Positions 8,488-17,166 of a DNA stretch of 64,000 nucleotides are shown here, piece after piece. This DNA comes from JBFXAF01 sp050184585 (lineage in GTDB: Bacteria > Pseudomonadota > Alphaproteobacteria > Rhizobiales > Rhizobiaceae). Every line of letters starts with the position of its first letter. Within the stretch, counting starts at the first letter, position 1. The position numbers were made by a program, and so were the translations under genes. Below the pieces are notes generated by a model, which saw nothing but the letters and a program-made list of their open reading frames with translations, had not been told where the DNA came from and ran no database searches. The stretch is from the NCBI GenBank assembly GCA_050184585.1, contig JBFXAF010000005.1, forward strand, positions 186,001 through 250,000, given 5' to 3'.

Positions 8488-9471
8488 ATGGAATCCCGCA
8501 TGCAGACAGCGCAACCCCGCCGTATCGAGACGATCGACCTAGTGCGCGGCGCTGCGCTGGTCGCCATGGCGATCTACCACTTCACCTGGGATCTCGAATT
8601 CTTCGGTTATGTCGAACCGGGGCTGACGGCCGTCGGCGGGTGGAAGCTCTTCGCGCGCTGCATCGCCTCGAGCTTCCTGTTCCTCGTCGGCGTCAGCCTC
8701 GTGCTGGCGCATGGCGACGGCGTGAGGTGGACAGGCTTCTGGAAGCGCTTCGCCATGGTGGCGGGCGCCGCGCTCGCGATCTCGGCCGTCACCTTCGCGG
8801 CGCTGCCGGCCGGCGGAATCTTCTTCGGCATCCTGCACCAGATCGCCTTCGCGAGCGTCGCCGGCCTCGCCTTCCTGCGCCTTCCGCCAGTCGTGACCCT
8901 CGTCGCCGCGGCTATGGTCGTCGCGGCCCCGCATTTTCTGCGTTCCGAGGCGTTCGATCACCCGCTCCTGTGGTGGACCGGGCTTTCGACGGTCAACCCG
9001 CGCTCCAACGACTTCGTGCCGGTCTTCCCCTGGTTCGGAGCGGTGCTTGCCGGCATGGGCGCGGCCGGGCTGGGTCGGCGCTTCGACGTCTTCACGGAGA
9101 TGGCGAAGCGGACACACGCCAACTGGTCGCGGCCGCTGCGTCTCGCGGGCCGGCACAGCCTTGGCGTCTACCTCGTCCACCAGCCGGTGCTGATCGGCTT
9201 GATATGGGTGTTCTCGCAGGCGATCCCGCCCGTCCTCGACACGCCCGAGGTGGCGTTCCGGAAGAACTGCGAGCGCCAGTGCCTCGAACTGCGCGACGAA
9301 GACTTCTGCACACGCTATTGTGTATGCTTCCTGGAGGAGATCGATAAGGAAGGCGACGCGGAGGCGGTGCTGGCCGGCGAGGCCGGACCCGAAACGCAGG
9401 CGCGGTTCGCCGAGATCGCCGCATGGTGCACGGCCGAAACGGACGGCCTCGCTCCGGAGGAGGGACAATGA
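8488..9471 (+). CDS. DUF1624 membrane acyltransferase-like protein with Cys-rich tail
   Basis: An integral membrane protein of about 327 residues of the heparan-alpha-glucosaminide N-acetyltransferase-like family (DUF1624). It opens with RRIETIDLVRGAALVAMAIYHF, the conserved R-x3-D-x2-RG and H of TM1, and has about eight hydrophobic segments ending near LAGRHSLGVYLVHQP. After the last helix comes a soluble tail with cysteines spaced C-x3-C-x8-C-x3-C-x-C and one later Cys. I place the start at the ATG at 8488 (8500 is also possible) because the longer frame from 8380 runs into the divergent gene. Its stop overlaps the next start as ATGA, so the two are translationally coupled. Confidence 0.8.
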   Translation: MESRMQTAQPRRIETIDLVRGAALVAMAIYHFTWDLEFFGYVEPGLTAVGGWKLFARCIASSFLFLVGVSLVLAHGDGVRWTGFWKRFAMVAGAALAISAVTFAALPAGGIFFGILHQIAFASVAGLAFLRLPPVVTLVAAAMVVAAPHFLRSEAFDHPLLWWTGLSTVNPRSNDFVPVFPWFGAVLAGMGAAGLGRRFDVFTEMAKRTHANWSRPLRLAGRHSLGVYLVHQPVLIGLIWVFSQAIPPVLDTPEVAFRKNCERQCLELRDEDFCTRYCVCFLEEIDKEGDAEAVLAGEAGPETQARFAEIAAWCTAETDGLAPEEGQ

Positions 9472-9944
9472 CCGACATTGCAGACCGACCGAACCGCGTC
9501 CCCTGGCCGCCGATCGTCTATCTCGTCGGGATCGCGGCGAGCATCTGGCTCGGCATTCTCTACCCGCTGCCCTGGTTCGGCGTACCCTTCGCCGACATCC
9601 TGTTCGCCCTGTCGTTCGTGGTGTTCGCGGCGGTCGCGGCGCTCTACGTGACGGCGCTGCGCGCCTTCGCCCGCGCGAAGACGACGGTCAGCCCGACCAA
9701 ACGCGCCGACCACATGGTGACGAACGGCCCCTTCGCGTTGAGCCGAAACCCCCTCTACCTCGCGAACACCCTGCTGCTGATCGGCGGCGGACTCGTTGCC
9801 GGCAATCCGTGGTTCTTCGTTTTCGCGCTGGCCTGCGCACTTGTCACCCACAAGCTCGCGATCCAACGGGAGGAACGGCACCTGGAAGCTCGATTCGGCA
9901 AGCGATACCGGGACTACGCCAAGAAGGTCCGGCGCTGGATCTGA
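9468..9944 (+). CDS. Isoprenylcysteine carboxylmethyltransferase-like membrane protein
   Basis: A 158-residue membrane protein of the ICMT/PEMT methyltransferase family. The family core is clear: NGPFALSRNPLYLANT followed by a helical hairpin and the C-terminal EERHLEARFGKRYRDYAKKVRRWI, which in relatives binds S-adenosylmethionine at the membrane face. The substrate is unknown in bacteria lacking prenylated proteins. The ATG at 9468 follows GGAGGAGGG and overlaps the previous stop (ATGA), so it is co-translated with the DUF1624 protein. Confidence 0.85.
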   Translation: MTDIADRPNRVPWPPIVYLVGIAASIWLGILYPLPWFGVPFADILFALSFVVFAAVAALYVTALRAFARAKTTVSPTKRADHMVTNGPFALSRNPLYLANTLLLIGGGLVAGNPWFFVFALACALVTHKLAIQREERHLEARFGKRYRDYAKKVRRWI

Positions 9945-9972
9945 GAAACCGCGGGAAGACGGGAGCGAACCG

Positions 9973-10683
9973 ATGACACCCCACAACCGGGCGAGACAAG
10001 GCGACTATGCCGAGACCGTGCTGATGCCCGGCGACCCGCTGAGGGCGAAGTGGATCGCCGAGACCTTCCTCGACGGGGCGCGGCTGGTGAACGACGTCCG
10101 CAACTGCCTTGGCTATACCGGCGCCTGGCGAGGCAAGCCGGTTTCGGTGCAGGCGAGCGGCATGGGACAGCCTTCGCTTGCGATCTACACGCACGAACTG
10201 ATCAACACCTATGGGGTGAAGACGCTGATCCGGGTCGGCACATGCGGTGGCCTGAATGCCGCGGTGCGAGTGCGCGACCTGATCATCGCCCAGGCCGCGA
10301 CCACCAACTCGGCAATGGTGCGCGACGCCTTTCCGGGTTTCGGATTCGCACCGATCGCGGACTATGGCCTTCTCAGTCTCATGGTGCGAAAGGCCGGGGA
10401 ATCAAAGCTTGCCTTCCATGTCGGCAACATGTTCTCGACCGACATCTTCTACTACCCGAACGGACTGGCGGACTATGGCGAACTGCCCAGCCACGGCGTT
10501 CTCGGCGTCGAGATGGAATCGGCCGCGCTCTATCTGCTCGCCGCCCGCTTCCGGGTGCGCGCGCTGACCGTGTGCACCATGACCGACTGCCTGGTCACCG
10601 GCGCGGAACTATCGGCCGCCGACCGCCAGACTTCGCTGACCGACATGGTGACGCTGGCGCTGGACACGGCCGTCGAGGCCTGA
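9973..10683 (+). CDS. deoD: Purine nucleoside phosphorylase DeoD
   Basis: A 236-residue cytosolic hexameric-type PNP that splits purine (deoxy)nucleosides with phosphate. Visible family blocks are VLMPGDPLRAKWIAETFL (phosphate-binding Arg), QASGMGQPSLAIYTHELI, the phosphate-site IRVGTCGG, GVEMESAALYLLA (ribose-binding Glu/Met) and TMTDCLVTG, with the catalytic Asp at the base site. Length matches E. coli DeoD (239). The ATG at 9973 sits in the expected position; a frame from 9796 is an extension into the upstream gene. It lies 28 bp after the methyltransferase gene, so probably in the same transcript. Confidence 0.93.
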   Translation: MTPHNRARQGDYAETVLMPGDPLRAKWIAETFLDGARLVNDVRNCLGYTGAWRGKPVSVQASGMGQPSLAIYTHELINTYGVKTLIRVGTCGGLNAAVRVRDLIIAQAATTNSAMVRDAFPGFGFAPIADYGLLSLMVRKAGESKLAFHVGNMFSTDIFYYPNGLADYGELPSHGVLGVEMESAALYLLAARFRVRALTVCTMTDCLVTGAELSAADRQTSLTDMVTLALDTAVEA

Positions 10684-10706
10684 GGCCGGTCGTAAAGGCT
10701 GCGGGT

Positions 10707-12467
10707 TCAGTCGCCGAGGGCCACGCCTTCGCGGCGCGGGTCGGCGCCGCCGACCAGACCGTCGGCGGTGATGGCGATGCCGTGCAGGCCAGAATTCAGA
10801 TCCTGCACGGCCACCTCGTAGCCGAGCGCCTGAAGGTCCTTCGCCATACCCTCGGCGGCCGTGCCGGACTCCAGCGCGTAGGGACCGAAACGGTTGACCA
10901 GATGCGGCAGCGAAATGGCCTGCTGCACGTCCATCTTCCAGTCGATGAAGGCGACCAGGGTCTTGGCGACATAGGGAATGATCGCCGACCCGCCCGGCGA
11001 ACCGATCGCCAGCACCGGGCGGCCATCCTTGAGCACGATGGTCGGCGACATCGACGAGCGCGGGCGCTTGCCCGCCTCGACTCGGTTGGCGACCGCCTGT
11101 CCCTGGGCATCCGGCGCGAAAGAGAAATCGGTGAGCTGGTTGTTGAGCAGAAAGCCCGCCGCCATCTGGTGCGAACCGAACGCGCCCTCGATCGACGAGG
11201 TCATGACGACCACGTTGCCTGCGTCGTCGACGATGGAAACATGGGTGGTCGACGGAGCCTCGAAGGCAAAACCGTCGATCCTGAGCTCCGCCTTGTCCCA
11301 AGGCGGATCGCCGGCGGAAACGGCTTCGCCGGGCAGCGCCGTCGGTCGACGGATCAGCGCGGAGCGGCTGGCCAGATAGTCGCGGTTGAGCAGGCCCTTC
11401 GGGATCGACGTGAAGTCCGAATCGGCGACGTAGCGGCCGCGGTCGGCGAAGGCCAGACGCGTCGCGTCGCCGATGATGCGCCAGGCTTCCGGATCGTAAG
11501 GCCCGAGCGGGCCGATCTCGAACGGCTCGATCATGCCGAGTATCTGGCCGACGGCGATGCCGCCGGACGACGGCGGCCCCATGCCGCACACATCATGGTC
11601 GCGGTAGGGCGCGCAGACGGCGGATCGCTCCTTCACCCGGTAGGCGGCGAGATCGGCAATCGTCATGCCGCCGGCATTGGTCGGATGATCCCGCACCGCC
11701 GCGACGATCGCCTCGGCGATCGGGCCGGCATAGAAGGCGTCCGCGCCGCCGGAAGCGAGCGCCTTCAGCGTTTCGGCATAGGCGGGATTCCTCAGCGTCG
11801 CGCCGGCGACCAGCGGCGCGCCCGCGGCATCGAAGAAATAGGCTTTCGCGGCGCTCTCGGCGATGAGGGTGTCCGCATACTCGCCGATCAGCGCCGACAG
11901 GCGCGGCGACACGCTGAAACCCGCATCCGCCAGGCCAATGGCGGACTGGAAGAGCTCGGCCCACGGCCGTTTTCCAAACCGCTCATGCAGGGTCTCGAGG
12001 AGACGCGGCACACCCGGCACGCCGACCGACCGGCCCCCGACGACTGCAGCGAAGAAGTCGAGAGGCTTGCCGCTGGCGTCGAGGAACAGCGCCGGCGTGG
12101 CCGCGGCAGGCGCGGTCTCGCGCGCGTCGAAGCTCGTCACCGTGCCGGCCGCCGCGTCGTACCAGAGCACGAAGGCGCCACCGCCGAGGCCGGAGGATTG
12201 GGGTTCGACCAGCCCCAGCACAGCCTGCACGGCGATCAGCGCGTCGGCCGCCGAACCGCCGGCGCGCAGCACGTCGAGACCGGCCTGCGCGGCCAGCGGA
12301 TTGGCGGCTGCGACCATATGCTTGCGGGCGACGACGGCTTCCTTCGCCTCGACGCCGGTGCCGGGTTCGGGTGCGATGGTGTCGGAGGCCGGTTGGGCAA
12401 AGGCCACCGTCGACCCCGCAAGGGAAAGAAAGAGCCCAAATCCTGCCCGCAGCCAGACCTCGCGCAT
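10707..12467 (-). CDS. ggt: Gamma-glutamyltransferase (glutathione hydrolase)
   Basis: A 586-residue periplasmic Ntn-hydrolase that cleaves gamma-glutamyl bonds such as those of glutathione. Residues 1-25 form a signal peptide ending AFA-Q. The precursor self-cleaves before the catalytic Thr, here in APSTTHVSIVD at about residue 407, giving large and small subunits. The N-terminal block AANPLAAQAGLDVLRAGGSA and the small-subunit motifs RSSMSPTIV and GSPGGSAII are standard. The ATG at 12467 overlaps the lipB stop (ATGA); the longer frame upstream overlaps lipB and is rejected. Confidence 0.93.
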   Translation of the reverse strand: MREVWLRAGFGLFLSLAGSTVAFAQPASDTIAPEPGTGVEAKEAVVARKHMVAAANPLAAQAGLDVLRAGGSAADALIAVQAVLGLVEPQSSGLGGGAFVLWYDAAAGTVTSFDARETAPAAATPALFLDASGKPLDFFAAVVGGRSVGVPGVPRLLETLHERFGKRPWAELFQSAIGLADAGFSVSPRLSALIGEYADTLIAESAAKAYFFDAAGAPLVAGATLRNPAYAETLKALASGGADAFYAGPIAEAIVAAVRDHPTNAGGMTIADLAAYRVKERSAVCAPYRDHDVCGMGPPSSGGIAVGQILGMIEPFEIGPLGPYDPEAWRIIGDATRLAFADRGRYVADSDFTSIPKGLLNRDYLASRSALIRRPTALPGEAVSAGDPPWDKAELRIDGFAFEAPSTTHVSIVDDAGNVVVMTSSIEGAFGSHQMAAGFLLNNQLTDFSFAPDAQGQAVANRVEAGKRPRSSMSPTIVLKDGRPVLAIGSPGGSAIIPYVAKTLVAFIDWKMDVQQAISLPHLVNRFGPYALESGTAAEGMAKDLQALGYEVAVQDLNSGLHGIAITADGLVGGADPRREGVALGD

Positions 12468-13207
12468 CAGGCAGTCCTCCTGGTTCGTCCGGCGTCCGCC
12501 GCGACCGGCCCGAAGACTTCCCGAAAGGCCGCTTCCAGCGCCATGTCGAGATCGGCCATCGTCACGGGAAGGCCGAGGTCGACGAGGCTGGTGACGCCAT
12601 GCCCGCGCACGCCGCAAGGAACGATGCCGGAGAAGTGCGCCAGTTCCGGCTCGACGTTGACGGAAATGCCATGGAAGCTGACCCAGCGCCTCAGCCTGAT
12701 GCCGATCGCGGCGATCTTGTCCTCGGCAGGAGCGCCGTCGGCGAGCGGCGGCCGGTCGGGCCTGACGACCCACACGCCGACACGGTCCTCGCGGCGCTCG
12801 CCGCGCACCTGGAAGGCGCCGAGCGCCCGGATGATCCATTCCTCGAGCGCCGCCACGAAGGCGCGCACGTCTTCGCGTCGCCGCTTCAGGTCGAGCATGA
12901 CATAGGCCACGCGCTGGCCCGGCCCGTGATAGGTGTATTCGCCGCCGCGCCCCGCGTCGAAGACCGGAAACCGGTCCGGCTCGACGAGATCCTCACGCTT
13001 CGCCGAGGTGCCGGCCGTGTAGAGCGGCGGATGCTCCACCAGCCAGACCAGCTCGCCCGCGCCGCCGTCACGGATCGCCGCCGCGCGGGCCTCCATGAAG
13101 GCGATGGCGTCCAGATAGGGCACAAGCCCGCCCTCCACGCGCCATTCCACCGGGGCGCTGCCAGGCGCGGCCAGGAAGGTCGGGTCGATGCGGCTGCGGT
13201 CGCTCAT
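12467..13207 (-). CDS. lipB: Lipoyl(octanoyl) transferase LipB
   Basis: A 246-residue cytosolic enzyme that moves octanoyl from acyl carrier protein to lipoyl domains of 2-oxoacid dehydrogenases and GcvH. Conserved motifs are LVEHPPLYTAGTSA, RGGEYTYHGPGQRVAYVMLDL, the catalytic Lys in DKIAAIGIRLRRW and the catalytic Cys in GIVPCGVRGHGVTSL. The ATG at 13207 has GGAAG six bases upstream and gives family length; a start at 13273 would add unrelated residues. It is translationally coupled to ggt. Confidence 0.94.
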   Translation of the reverse strand: MSDRSRIDPTFLAAPGSAPVEWRVEGGLVPYLDAIAFMEARAAAIRDGGAGELVWLVEHPPLYTAGTSAKREDLVEPDRFPVFDAGRGGEYTYHGPGQRVAYVMLDLKRRREDVRAFVAALEEWIIRALGAFQVRGERREDRVGVWVVRPDRPPLADGAPAEDKIAAIGIRLRRWVSFHGISVNVEPELAHFSGIVPCGVRGHGVTSLVDLGLPVTMADLDMALEAAFREVFGPVAADAGRTRRTA

Positions 13208-13315
13208 GATGGCTTCCGGGAATATGGCGGCGCGGCGGCAAAAGGTCCAGTTCGCCCTTGTCGACGCCCGCATCCGGAGGGTCCGAGGCGCACCGATTTC
13301 TTGCCAAGGCCGCCC

Positions 13316-13344
13316 TTGCTTCGGCTAGGGGCCTTTGCTACATG
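13316..13344 (+). promoter_or_regulatory. Sigma-70 type promoter of tRNA-Leu
   Basis: TTGCTT at 13316-13321 and TACATG at 13339-13344 are separated by 17 bp, and the tRNA begins 35 bases downstream. The boxes fit alphaproteobacterial housekeeping promoters moderately well. Confidence 0.5.
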
Positions 13345-13378
13345 CGCCGGGCCGGTTCAACCGGCTCCTGCGCGGCGT

Positions 13379-13463
13379 GCGGTCGTGGCGGAATTGGTAG
13401 ACGCGCAGCGTTGAGGTCGCTGTGGGGCAACCCGTGGAAGTTCGAGTCTTCTCGACCGCACCA
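13379..13463 (+). tRNA. tRNA-Leu (anticodon GAG)
   Basis: The 85-nt gene folds as a type II tRNA. The acceptor stem is GCGGTCG with CGACCGC, followed by A and an encoded CCA. The anticodon stem CAGCG/CGCTG encloses the loop TTGAGGT, giving GAG, which reads CUC/CUU. A long variable arm (TGTGGGGCAACCCGTG) and the T-loop TTCGAGT are present. It ends eight bases before the stop codon of the converging GNAT gene. Confidence 0.95.
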
Positions 13464-13471
13464 AGCCACCT

Positions 13472-13981
13472 TCAGACCAGCCTCAGCTCGAAATATCTGA
13501 GCCAGTCCCGGAGGTCGGCCGGCACGTCGTAATACGGCCCGATGCGCTGGAACCCCGCCTGCTCGTAGAGCGTCATGGCCGCGTGCTGGTGCATCGAGGT
13601 GTCGAGCCGCATGACCGCGTGGCCGGCCGCCTTCGCGTCGGCGATCAGGTGGCTCACCAGCGCCCTTCCGACGCCGTGGCCCCTCGCCTCGTCGGCCACG
13701 TACATCCGCTTCATCTCGCAGACGCCGTCGCCGAGGTCGCGCATCGCCACACAGCCCATCGCCCGACCGTCAATGTATGCGACGAGCAGGCTACCCTTTG
13801 GCGGCGCGAACTTGCCGGGAAGGCCGGCGAGTTCAGGCTCGAACAGGCGAGGCTCGAAGTACCGGCTGACGCGTTCGATATCATCGGCGAGGTTCACGCG
13901 CGCCCAATCGACGAAGGCCAGGATGAGCCGACGTGCGTCGTCTATCTGAGCGAGACTGGTCGCCTGCACCACTTCGACCAC
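13472..13981 (-). CDS. GNAT family N-acetyltransferase
   Basis: A 169-residue cytosolic acetyl-CoA-dependent acyltransferase. The GNAT core is complete: the beta4 strand MKRMYVADEARGHGVGRALVSHLI carries the R-x2-G-x-G/A CoA loop, and the final motif B reads TSMHQHAAMTLYEQAGFQRIGPYY. The substrate is not predictable. The start is a GTG at 13981 with GGGGAGAG upstream. It is divergent from mgtE (165 bp gap). Confidence 0.85.
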   Translation of the reverse strand: MVEVVQATSLAQIDDARRLILAFVDWARVNLADDIERVSRYFEPRLFEPELAGLPGKFAPPKGSLLVAYIDGRAMGCVAMRDLGDGVCEMKRMYVADEARGHGVGRALVSHLIADAKAAGHAVMRLDTSMHQHAAMTLYEQAGFQRIGPYYDVPADLRDWLRYFELRLV

Positions 13982-14146
13982 GGACCACTCTCCCCGAAGT
14001 CGGAACGTTCATATCCTAGGATCGTCAACCGCCTCCGGCAATCCCGACGCGGCGAGCGGCAGGGTCGAATTTCGCTTGGATTTCCCGGCGTCTGCGCGCT
14101 AGACCGGGGCTATCCGTCCCGGGCAAGAGCGAAGCGGGAGGCGCCG

Positions 14147-15565
14147 ATGGAAACCCAGCACGATCCGATGCACGGCGCTTCCCCGGCGGACGAAGCGCAC
14201 GCCGACATCTATGACGCGGAAGGCGTCGTCCGCGCGTCCTTCGTCGCGCAGGTCGGCGCGGCCATCGCCGACCGCGACACGATCACACTGAAGCGCGACG
14301 TCGGCGGGCTGCACCAGTCCGAACTCGGCGACCTGCTCGAGGCCCTGCTTCCGGAACAGCGTCAGCAACTCGTCACGCTGCTCGGCCGCGACTTCGACTT
14401 CTCGGCGCTCACCGAGGTCGACGAGGCGATCCGCATGGAGATCGTCGACCAGATGCCGAACGAGCAGATCGCGGAAGCGGTCCAGGAGCTCGATTCCGAC
14501 GACGCGGTCTACATCCTCGAGGACCTGGACGAGGAGGACCAGGAAGAAATCCTCTCCAAGCTGCCCTTCACGGAGCGCATCCGGCTTCGTCGCGCGCTCG
14601 ACTATCCGGAAGAGACGGCCGGTCGCCGCATGCAGACGGAGTTCGTGGCGGTGCCCCCGTTCTGGACCGTGGGCCAGACCATCGACTACATGCGCGAGGA
14701 TCGGAACCTGCCGGAGCGGTTCTCCCAAATCTTCGTCATCGATCCCACGTTCAAGCTGCTGGGCGCGATCGACCTCGACCAGATCCTGCGCACCAAGCGC
14801 GCGGTGAAGGTCGGCGACATCATGCACGAGACGCGGTTCGCGATCCCGGCCACCATGGACCAGGAGGAAGCGGCGCGCGAGTTCGAGCAATATGATCTGC
14901 TCTCCGCCGCCGTCGTCGACGAGAACGAGCGGCTGGTCGGCGTGTTGACCATCGACGATGTCGTCGACGTCATTCAGCAGGAGGCCGAGGAAGACCTGTT
15001 GCGCATGGGCGGCGTCGGCGACGAGGAGTTGTCCGACAGCGTGCTGGCCACCTCGCGCTCGCGGGTGCCGTGGCTCGCCGTCAACCTGATCACCGCGTTC
15101 CTGGCTGCTTCAGTCATCAGCCTCTTCGATGGCACGATCGAGCATGTCGTGGCTCTCGCCATCCTGATGCCGATCGTCGCCGGCATGGGCGGCAACGCCG
15201 GCGCGCAGACCATGACGGTCACAGTCCGCGCGCTGGCGACCAGGGACATCGACATCTACAACGCAGGCCGCATCATCCGTCGCGAGATGGGCGTCGGCTC
15301 GATCAACGGCGTGGTCTTCGCGGTTTTGATCGGGGCGGTGGCCGGCCTGTGGTTCCAAAGCCTTGAGATCGGCTGCATCATAGCCGTGGCGATGGTCGTC
15401 AACATGTTCGTTGCCGCACTTGCCGGAATCCTGATCCCGCTGCTGCTCGATCGTTTCGGCGCCGACCCCGCCGTCGCCTCCGCCGTCTTCGTCACCTCGG
15501 TGACCGACGTCGTCGGCTTCCTGGCCTTCCTCGGCACTGCTGCCTGGTGGTTCGGCATCTGGTGA
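14147..15565 (+). CDS. mgtE: Magnesium transporter MgtE
   Basis: A 472-residue Mg2+ channel. Residues ~20-140 form the acidic N-domain (LPEQRQQLVTLLG, DDAVYILEDLDEEDQEEIL), ~150-270 hold paired CBS domains (ends GVLTIDDVVDVIQQEAEEDLL), and the last ~190 residues form five transmembrane helices with the signature LMPIVAGMGGNAGAQT and the pore-lining MVVNMFVAALAGILIPLLLDRFGADPA-type helix. Mg2+ bound between the cytosolic domains gates the pore in relatives. The ATG at 14147 follows GCGGGAGG; the frame from 13583 is an artefact antisense to the GNAT gene. No Mg riboswitch is seen upstream. Confidence 0.93.
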   Translation: METQHDPMHGASPADEAHADIYDAEGVVRASFVAQVGAAIADRDTITLKRDVGGLHQSELGDLLEALLPEQRQQLVTLLGRDFDFSALTEVDEAIRMEIVDQMPNEQIAEAVQELDSDDAVYILEDLDEEDQEEILSKLPFTERIRLRRALDYPEETAGRRMQTEFVAVPPFWTVGQTIDYMREDRNLPERFSQIFVIDPTFKLLGAIDLDQILRTKRAVKVGDIMHETRFAIPATMDQEEAAREFEQYDLLSAAVVDENERLVGVLTIDDVVDVIQQEAEEDLLRMGGVGDEELSDSVLATSRSRVPWLAVNLITAFLAASVISLFDGTIEHVVALAILMPIVAGMGGNAGAQTMTVTVRALATRDIDIYNAGRIIRREMGVGSINGVVFAVLIGAVAGLWFQSLEIGCIIAVAMVVNMFVAALAGILIPLLLDRFGADPAVASAVFVTSVTDVVGFLAFLGTAAWWFGIW

Positions 15566-15608
15566 CGCGCGGAGAACCGTTCCCGTTGACGAGGCGTCAC
15601 CGCAGACA

Positions 15609-15646
15609 TTTACGTAACATGTCGCCGCAATTGACTTTTACGTAAA
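15609..15646 (+). promoter_or_regulatory. Paired palindromic operator of the MerR-family gene
   Basis: A perfect 10-bp palindrome TTTACGTAAA lies at 15637-15646 and a near copy TTTACGTAAC at 15609-15618, 28 bp apart. TTGACT at 15631-15636 directly abuts the perfect copy and could be the -35 box, with the operator in the spacer as is usual for MerR-type control. The sites are 50-90 bp upstream of the gene, suggesting autoregulation. Confidence 0.6.
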
Positions 15647-15696
15647 CGCCGTGCGAGACTCCCTCAGGTAAGATCGTCGGAAGGCGCGGGGCCCGG

Positions 15697-16083
15697 ATGC
15701 GGGAATACTATACGATCACCGAACTGACCCGCGAGTTCGACATCTCCACGCGTACGCTGCGCTTCTACGAAGACGAAGGGCTGATCCAGCCGGTGCGTCG
15801 CGGCCGCACGAGGCTGTTCCGCCCCTCCGACCGACATCTGGTCAAGCAGATCATGCGCGGAAAGCGCCTCGGCTTCTCGATCAATGAGATTCGCGAGATC
15901 GTCCAAATGTACCGGGAGCCGCCGGGCGAGGTCGGCCAGCTCAAACTCATGATCAAACGCATCGAGGAGAAGCGCGAGGATCTCCGCCAGAAGCGCCGCG
16001 ACCTAGAGGAGACATTGGCCGAACTCGATCAGGCGGAAGAGTCCTGCGTCGAACGCCTCGCGGAACTGGGCGTCAAGACGTGA
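15697..16083 (+). CDS. MerR family regulator, LiuR-like
   Basis: A 128-residue DNA-binding protein. Residues 4-70 are the winged helix of MerR proteins (YTITELTREFDISTRTLRFY, then EDEGLIQPVRRGRTRLF), and residues ~80-125 form a coiled coil (IKRIEEKREDLRQKRRDLEETLAEL) ending in ESCVERLAELG. From memory the pattern is closest to LiuR, the regulator of branched-chain amino acid and fatty acid degradation in Proteobacteria, but no such genes adjoin it. No metal-binding Cys pair of the MerR/CueR type is visible. The TTTACGTAAA sites upstream fit LiuR-like recognition. Confidence 0.8.
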   Translation: MREYYTITELTREFDISTRTLRFYEDEGLIQPVRRGRTRLFRPSDRHLVKQIMRGKRLGFSINEIREIVQMYREPPGEVGQLKLMIKRIEEKREDLRQKRRDLEETLAELDQAEESCVERLAELGVKT

Positions 16084-16154
16084 CCTGCGCTCGGGCTTTC
16101 CTCGCCCCGCGGCCAGATGGCGACCGACCGGTGAGCGATTCGCCGATCATGCAA

Positions 16155-16241
16155 TCACATAGCGCCGATCCAGAAGGCCATCACGACGACGAAGGTGCTC
16201 ATCGAAACCAGCGAGACAATGTCCTGAAGCATCTCGGTCAT
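16155..16241 (-). CDS. SOS-controlled 28-residue membrane micropeptide
   Basis: A 29-codon ORF with a strong ribosome site GGAGGG four bases before its ATG. The peptide begins MTEMLQDI and continues as one ~20-residue hydrophobic helix ending TFVVVMAFWIGAM, so a single-pass inner-membrane peptide is expected. Immediately upstream are three GTTC half-sites at 11-bp spacing, the alphaproteobacterial LexA box doubled. Size, topology and SOS control resemble Caulobacter SidA, a 29-residue SOS-induced division inhibitor; homology to SidA is not shown and the function is inferred. It lies after lolD on the same strand (244 bp gap) with its own control region and converges on the MerR gene. Confidence 0.75.
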   Translation of the reverse strand: MTEMLQDIVSLVSMSTFVVVMAFWIGAM

Positions 16242-16262
16242 CAAACCCTCCATTCATGTCCT

Positions 16263-16288
16263 GTTCTATTAATGTTCTAATTATGTTC
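16263..16288 (-). promoter_or_regulatory. Tandem LexA (SOS) boxes, GTTC-N7-GTTC-N7-GTTC
   Basis: On the plus strand GTTC occurs at 16263-16266, 16274-16277 and 16285-16288, each pair separated by exactly 7 bases of pure A/T (TATTAAT and TAATTAT). GTTC-N7-GTTC (GAAC-N7-GAAC on the other strand) is the established LexA site of Alphaproteobacteria. Two overlapping boxes lie 22-47 bp upstream of the micropeptide ATG, where the promoter must be. Binding would block transcription until DNA damage triggers LexA cleavage. Confidence 0.85.
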
Positions 16289-16485
16289 CGTCGTCAAGCG
16301 CATCCTTTGACGCTGCGGAACGCGCAGGCGCTCGGGGCCGGTCAGGGTTAGCGGACGGTAAACAGGCGCGCACCCGGACAGAGAGGGCGCGGAATCCCCA
16401 GACGTTGACGGCGGTCGACCGTCCGTCGCCGGCTCGCGAGATCACTGGCCGCCCGACAAATCCGGACGTCAGCGAACCCCGATCA

Positions 16486-17162
<677 letters not shown>

Positions 17163-17166
<4 letters not shown>

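Noticed and set aside
10050..12905. A 951-residue plus-strand ORF over ggt and lipB
   Set aside because: It is antisense to genes with complete catalytic motifs and has an Arg/Gly-rich composition typical of high-GC shadow frames.
13982..14146. Magnesium riboswitch upstream of mgtE
   Set aside because: The 165-bp region shows only a 10-bp palindrome (atcctaggat) and no multi-helix leader structure that I could recognise.
16080..16280. Plus-strand 66-residue ORF after the MerR gene
   Set aside because: It overlaps the micropeptide and LexA boxes, has low-complexity His-rich translation and overlaps the MerR stop without other support.
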